From Punica granatum (lineage: Eukaryota; Streptophyta; Magnoliopsida; Myrtales; Lythraceae): a stretch of 64,000 nt of DNA. The stretch is from positions 24,956,811 to 25,020,810 of the forward strand of contig NC_045128.1 in NCBI RefSeq assembly GCF_007655135.1, in the 5' to 3' direction. Shown one piece after another: positions 58,458 through 64,000 of this stretch. Under the pieces are notes generated by a model, which worked only from the letters and a program-made list of their open reading frames with translations, searched no databases and was not told the origin of the DNA. Position 1 is the first letter of the stretch, and each line of letters opens with the position of its first letter. The translations under genes were made by a program, and so were the position numbers.

Positions 58458-61400
58458 TGTACGGACCCGAATGTGGACTCTCGTCAGGGCCCGCATCGCT
58501 CACTTTTGGATCGCGCGGCTTGGGAGTGTCCACATTCCCGTGGGGACGCGTGATAGACACGCGTGAGAAGGAGTCGCCACTTATCATTTTACGATCCAAA
58601 GGTCGTGGGCGGATAAGTTACTCGGGTCTAGGGGTATGGAACGCCTAGTTGTTGTTAAGGCATTGGTCTGTGCAGAACCGGAAAGTCCGAGTTCGGGAGT
58701 TCATGTTACGTGTGGACCTATATCTCGCACGCCCTTTCGATACTCTAGTTTGCTAAGCTTGCATGTTTTATTATTTACGGCGTGAATTAAAATGCGCTCG
58801 GCTCACACGTTTTGACATCGGGAATTCGGTGAACTAAACGATGTCAGTAGAGAAGCCGAGAAAGAAGTAAACCCTTATGTCGGGGAATTGGTTCACAATC
58901 TTAAGTTATAGTTCATTGAACCATGGAGGTTAAATTCTTGCGTGAACCAGGACCACGAGATCTTGGATTTACTTTCCTTTGGGCGAGCATTAGACCGATT
59001 CGATTAATTCGACTCTCGGACTGTTCGTTCACCTACTGGAATTCTTACAGAACGAATGTACAAAATAAAATCCTTACAATGCTCTCGAAAACAATAAAAA
59101 AAAATTACAAAATGGTCGAATTCCAGTCATTTCGCGTTCGGTTATTATTCCTCTCTAACTCGCCGTGAGTTTAGGGAAAAGATCCAAGAACTGAAATTCA
59201 ATGCACGCTCTCACTGAGTAGGGCGTTGGACCCTATGAGTGATGGTTAGGGCGTTGAATCCTAATATTATTCGACCTAAGGATCAGGCTCGACCTGCATA
59301 GCAAACAAGTGTAGAAAGATAACACGTAACATGTTAATAACAGACAAAGTGTTTGTTATTGTCAAGTGTACGTGTTTTAACAAGTTGTTAATCCGGGATA
59401 TTTTTGCATGCAAATCCTATCCTAGACAAACAAGCACGTGCCAAGGTTTTAGCATTTGGTTTTGGTTTTAGAACTCGACAAAGAGAGTCAAATCTCGTGT
59501 GTGTGGATTGCTTTTACAGTTCTATATAGTGACACTGAATTTCCACTGAATTAACCAAACTCGTGTTTTGACTCTAGATTTGGAATCTAAAATTCCTCCT
59601 AACCATCATCTAATATTTGATTAGGTCAAGTGAAAGGTTAATCCACATTTTGCATGTTTTCTGACAGAGATAACCGTTCTAGTTACTCAAGTCTACACTA
59701 TGATGACAGAAACTCATCAGTGGATAAGAAAAGGCTTTGCAGATGAACTTGCACTGGAATAGGTAGCCTATTCTTATCCTGATACCGTAGTGTTTCTATC
59801 AAGCTAACCCTAGGGGTGTCGTTGAATTGTGAAAAGACGATTCTACCCTTTATTTGAAAATTATTTTCAAAAAAGGGAAACATCGCAGTGCGGGCCATCT
59901 CGGCCTGTAGCCGGTGTCGACCAATTCCCTGGATCGTCCAGGGTTGTGCAAGAACCCCGAAAAAGCCAAAGAACCGGTCGATCTAACCGGAAGTGATCTA
60001 AAAAGAACTTATGTATCCTGACCTGAGTTACCTGAAATCAAGTAAAACTCAAGTTGAGACACACAAGTTCTTCCTAGACGTCTATGCTACATCGAACCGG
60101 CGTTTCGGGATTTTGGAAATGCGAGTTTTGAAAAAGGCATTAACGTCATTTGACAACTCATCGACGTGAGTTATCAGTTAATTACCAATTCATACAAACT
60201 TATCATTGCAAAGTGGGTTTAATCATGTGAGCGTCCCGGTTAACCCGTTTGTGGATTACAACTTAAAATTAAATGCCGAATGCAATAAATGTGCAGGTTA
60301 CAATTAATCAGACAGATCAAGAATTGATCCACTGAATGAAATCTGAGTGCCCGAAAAGCTTAATTTAATGAAAAAAATTCATGACACGGCGACCAAAACG
60401 GGTCCAGGAAGGTCGAAGATAATTTGGTCAAAATGACCACAATACCCTCGGAATCCAAATGGCCCCGAAAGAGTCATCGATACTTGAATTCATGCATTTT
60501 TAATTTAAAAACAATATTTTAAAGTTGTTAGCATGCGGGGTTTGCGACGATATTGAAATTACAATTTGCTTAAAATCCGAGAAATGGATTTCATCGAGGT
60601 AAAGAGATCGTTCTTAACCCGAATATGGTAAATGAACTCTCGGCTCTTTCCACTTGGGAATAGCCGTGGGTTTCCTTGACCCGTTCCGGGTTTCAAGCAT
60701 TCTCTTTAGCCCAATTTCGACTATTTCTCGCTTGCTCAAATGTTAAACACGATAAATGACACGTATTTAACAAAGCCGGTATTGCCAAGAGTTTGGAAAA
60801 GGCATTCAAACATACAAACATGCACAAACACGTTATTTATGGAATCGATAAAACAAGACCGGCTCCATGGACTTGGGAAAAAATAAAGATTCGGGAAACA
60901 ACTCAAATCGGGGCCTAGGAATCCGGTCTTGACCCGAAAAGGTCAAGAATACCCTCGGTTACCTCTCTAAGAGGTTAATCCTAAAGTTATCTCGGCTTTT
61001 TCGGGTCGATATGGTTTTCTCGACTTCGATTTAAACATTTCCCAACATGCTAGCACGTTAAACGATGATAAACACGCATGATATAACATGAAAATTGCAT
61101 AAAGATTAAAACTTGGAAATAAAACATGCATAAAACCCCTTATAACTCCATAAACGTAACGAGAATGTAAAAGTCCTAGCTCCTCTAAGTCAGGAATGGT
61201 TATACCTAGTCCTAGGATGCGGGATGGGACTATTAGAAGTCGGGTTTGACCTTTGTTGGGTCAAGTTTGGGCTATTTTTCGTTGAACAGACCTGGCTGGA
61301 ACACTGAACAGACCTGACTGGCACAAGTCGGGTTGAATGTCACCACGGAAGTTCCCTCGGAGGTGACTGTGGTGGTCGTTTGGTTAGCGGCTCCTGACTC

Positions 61401-63980
61401 CTAACTGACCCTCAGAGGTGACTGTGGTGGTCGTTTGATCCCAAAGTTATCGGGTCGAACCATACATCCCTGCAAAGATCACGGAAAACAAAGCACGTTT
61501 GGAATTTCGGACCTGTCTGGCACCAGTTGGGTCGGACATCGCCACGGTGTCTCCCGATGGAATTTTGAGGCAAGGTCAGCGGCTCCTGACTCCTAACTAA
61601 CCTCCGGAGGTGACAGTGGTGGCCGTTTGGTACCAGACTTATCAGGTCGACCCGTCAAGCCCCGCAAAGATCACGAAAAACAGAGCACATTTGGAATTTC
61701 AGACCCGTCTAGCACCAGTCGGGTCGGACATCGCCATGGTGTCTCCCGATGAAATTTTGAGGCAATGTCAATGGCTCCCGACTCCTAACTGACCCCTGGA
61801 GGTGATTGTGGCGGTCGTTTTGTGAAAGGAGACTCGGATCGATCCGATCTGAAAGAAAACCGTAAGAACAGTCAGAAAAATCGACCCGACTGGGCAGTCG
61901 GGCTGTTTCTTCGTGCTGGGTTAAAACCGACGGGTTTTTCTTGGATTTCTTGACTCCTTGACACCCTAGAGTTGTGTGGGGAGGTGTTTGATGGGTTTTG
62001 GAGACTCAAACCGACCCGGAAGGCCTTGAAACTCAGGTTGCCATTTTTGACCCGAGAAGATCGTTTTCTGGGTTCGATTCTGTGGTGGCTGTTTCGAAGG
62101 GTTGGAGGCTTCAAACTTAAAATCTAAACCCGGAAATGGATAGAAGGGGTCGAAAACATGTGGGATATGAAGTTTGGTGAAGTTTGGATTTAAGCCGGGA
62201 TGGTAAATAACATGATTCCGACTTGAGTTTTTGATGTTCTTGCTTGGTTTTGCTGAACCTAAGCTGCGAATTTTGCTGAGTTCTTGAGGGAGCTTGAGAG
62301 CTTTTGAAGAGTGAGGAATGCTAGAGAGATGATGTGTGGTGACTTGTGATTAAGTTAATGACTTAAAGGATATAAATAGGTAAAGATTAAGTGTAATTAA
62401 GTGAGAAAAGCTTGATTAATGGCATGGATTAAGGGGGATCCGAATTTTTAATGAAGATGGGGATGAAGACTTCTTGAAATGCATCAATGAAGAAGAGCCA
62501 AATGCATTGATGGTGAAGTGAAGTTGGAGTGTTGAAATGAAATTGTGAGTTTGATATTTTGAATGGAAAATAAGGTACCTTGCATGGAGAAGAAGCCAAA
62601 GGAGGTAGGGTGGTCAAGAGGGAGTCATGGCTGGTCATAGAGGAGTTGTGGGCCCCACGGCCTTCAGGGAAAGTTTGGGTGTCAATTGATCGCGTGTTCG
62701 AGGTTCGTGGCTCAAATGAATGTCGAATTGCCATTGTACGCCCGAAAACAATTCAAATGAGCCTAAGATTGTCTATTTTGCCCTAAAGAATGTTCGTGTG
62801 ATTTTTGGGCTCGGAAGCCGGTTTTGCTCGTTTCTGAATATCAGAGCAAAGTTAGCCGTTTCTAAATGCGTATCTCTTGTTTGTATTCCGAATCGGTCGT
62901 TTTGACATGCATTGTCAATCAGACTGAATTATTGACCAATAAGCCGTTATTGTCAATGTGAAGTCGGAGACGTCCTAAGAGTCCGAAGCCGAATCTCTCA
63001 GAATGCTTTCTGAGTTGCTTGGGCGAGCCAAAGATCACTGTAATCTCTGTTCGTTGAGAACTGGGCTCGAAGGACTGAAAAATTGCATCTGAAACTCTAA
63101 AACGGTGTTCTGAGGGTCTAGATGGATTGTGAGATTCCATTTGAGGATTTCACGCTGAGCGTTGAGATGAGTAGCACTGGGTTTGCCAACCATCCGGCGT
63201 CAAGTTTCCACGAAAAGGACCTTCGTTTATGAATTTCCGTTGAAAACGGACTTTTCTACTCTTCGGAGGTCACTCGGGAAATTGAAAGAGATATCGCAGT
63301 CTGATTTGCCCAATTGCATATGTCCGTTGTTGTTTTCTGGGCAATGCATGGCTAACTTGGTTTGCCGATGTTCTGTCAGACCAGTTTTCGGATAAAGTTT
63401 TCCGTTGAAAGGTATGCTTGTTCTGTCGTTCGAGAATCATTAGAGGAGTCTGTATGACTTCTAAAAGACAGTTTGAAGCAATGATCATGCTATGCATAAT
63501 TGTCGGACATGACTGTATCTGACATTGGGCATTACCTTTTCTTGGATGAACCGACATTTTTGGACTTCCATTGAAAAGTTGTTTGTATTTTGAAATTGCT
63601 CTATATGGAGCAGTTGATCTGCGAAATGTGTTCGGAGACACTTTTCATATGTTTGACGTCGCGATGAATTTTTGAAGTCCAATATTGACTATCTTCTGAT
63701 GGTCGAGCGGACCAGTGGAAAATAGCACTATCGGCGATCTATTTTGAAAATGCCGGTATGGATGCTGTCTAAGCTGTCTGTTTGCTCTTTATGTTGCTGA
63801 ATGATTCTATATGTTTATCTGTCATATGCTTGAATTATTTGTCTATCTCTATTGACTTGAGAATGAATAGCAATTTGCTGCTCTGTCGAGCCCTCTTCTG
63901 TATCGATGCTCAAGTCGTAATCTGAATTGTTGTTGATAGGCGTTGCTTGAACTAGTGAACCAAAAATGGGGTGCTGACAA
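58458..63980 (-). mobile_element. Solo LTR of the giant family, 5523 bp, minus orientation
   Basis: On the minus strand it starts TGTCAGCACCCC at 63980 and ends TTCGGGTCCGTACA at 58458. ACCTC flanks both sides, and no primer site or internal sequence adjoins it, so the element was reduced to one LTR by LTR-LTR recombination. It includes three copies of a ~160-190 bp repeat (about 61300-61830, marked by GGAGGTGACTGTGGTGGTCG and GACTCCTAACTGACC). It also has about 690 bp (62213-62905) missing from LTR 2, with a TATAAATA-like motif at 62370-62378. Confidence 0.86.
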
Positions 63981-64000
63981 CCTCCGAATAGCGGAAAAGT

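Larger units (their letters stand above)
45941..64000 (+). mobile_element. Giant LTR retrotransposon 2 (Tat/Ogre-type, non-autonomous), runs off right edge
   Basis: 5' LTR 45941-50495, primer site 50499, internal region 50496-57744 (7.2 kb), purine tract, 3' LTR from 57745. It is related to element 1 in leader, backbone and LTR motifs but clearly a different copy. The only protein-like content is a decayed DUF7745-type ORF followed by a coil segment. Four tandem arrays lie in the 3' half. The 3' LTR is interrupted by an inverted solo LTR of the same family and resumes at 63986 with CGAATAGCGGAAAAGT. Confidence 0.83.
57745..64000 (+). repeat. 3' LTR of element 2, split by a solo LTR and cut by the window edge
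   Basis: 57745-58457 corresponds to the first ~710 bp of the 5' LTR (46650 region: CAGTTTCCCGAGTGACCT). After the insertion it resumes at 63986 and would continue past the edge. Confidence 0.8.

Noticed and set aside
57745..64000. Two adjacent independent solo LTRs
   Set aside because: The matching ACCTC repeats and the resumption of plus-strand LTR sequence after 63985 show one LTR inserted inside the other.

Overview
This is plant nuclear DNA, almost certainly from a eudicot. The evidence is a multi-exon cytosolic isoleucyl-tRNA synthetase with plant-type protein sequence, captured exons of plant sulfite oxidase and THO complex subunit 1, endogenous plant pararetrovirus fragments, and large Tat/Ogre-type LTR retrotransposons. 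The style of the retroelement ORF suggests Myrtales (for example pomegranate), but that is a weak guess. Only one ordinary host gene is visible; nearly everything else is nested mobile DNA.

Layout. (1) 217-8985, minus: first 751 codons (16 exons) of cytosolic IleRS; the 3' half lies beyond the left edge. (2) 9141-18847: AT-rich intergenic DNA full of small DNA transposons, including a 252-bp MITE (10345), two TAA-flanked MITEs (10935, 11887), a 1.7-kb Mutator-like element (11629-13346), a 2.6-kb hAT-like element (13828-16405), a SINE (16923) and an inverted-repeat MITE (about 17303). The hAT-like element is the most unusual object in the window: it carries sulfite oxidase exon 1 and THO1/HPR1 exons 1-3, all on the plus strand. 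(3) 18848-23309: a truncated giant-LTR fragment, then decayed endogenous caulimovirid DNA on both strands, itself hit by a MITE and a SINE. (4) 23315-45350: giant LTR element 1 (target duplication ATGGG), non-autonomous, with a 5.1-kb 5' LTR carrying a 771-bp MITE, an internal region carrying a 1.5-kb Mutator-like element and tandem arrays, and a damaged 3' LTR. A young, nearly intact Ty3/gypsy element (38456-45307, target duplication ACGCC, LTRs differing at 3 of 808 positions) sits in that 3' LTR. (5) 45351-45940: continuation of the pararetroviral fragment that element 1 split. (6) 45941-64000: giant LTR element 2 of the same superfamily, with a decayed DUF7745-like ORF and four tandem arrays. 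Its 3' LTR is interrupted by an inverted 5.5-kb solo LTR (58458-63980, target duplication ACCTC) and runs off the right edge.

The insertion order can be read from the nesting: pararetroviral DNA first; giant elements 1 and 2 into it; then the MITE, Mutator-like element and solo LTR into those; the gypsy element is among the youngest. Several insertions come with an in-window empty site or a matching target duplication, so their boundaries are defined to the base. All exon boundaries, identities and family names come from reading the sequence and from memory; no search was run.
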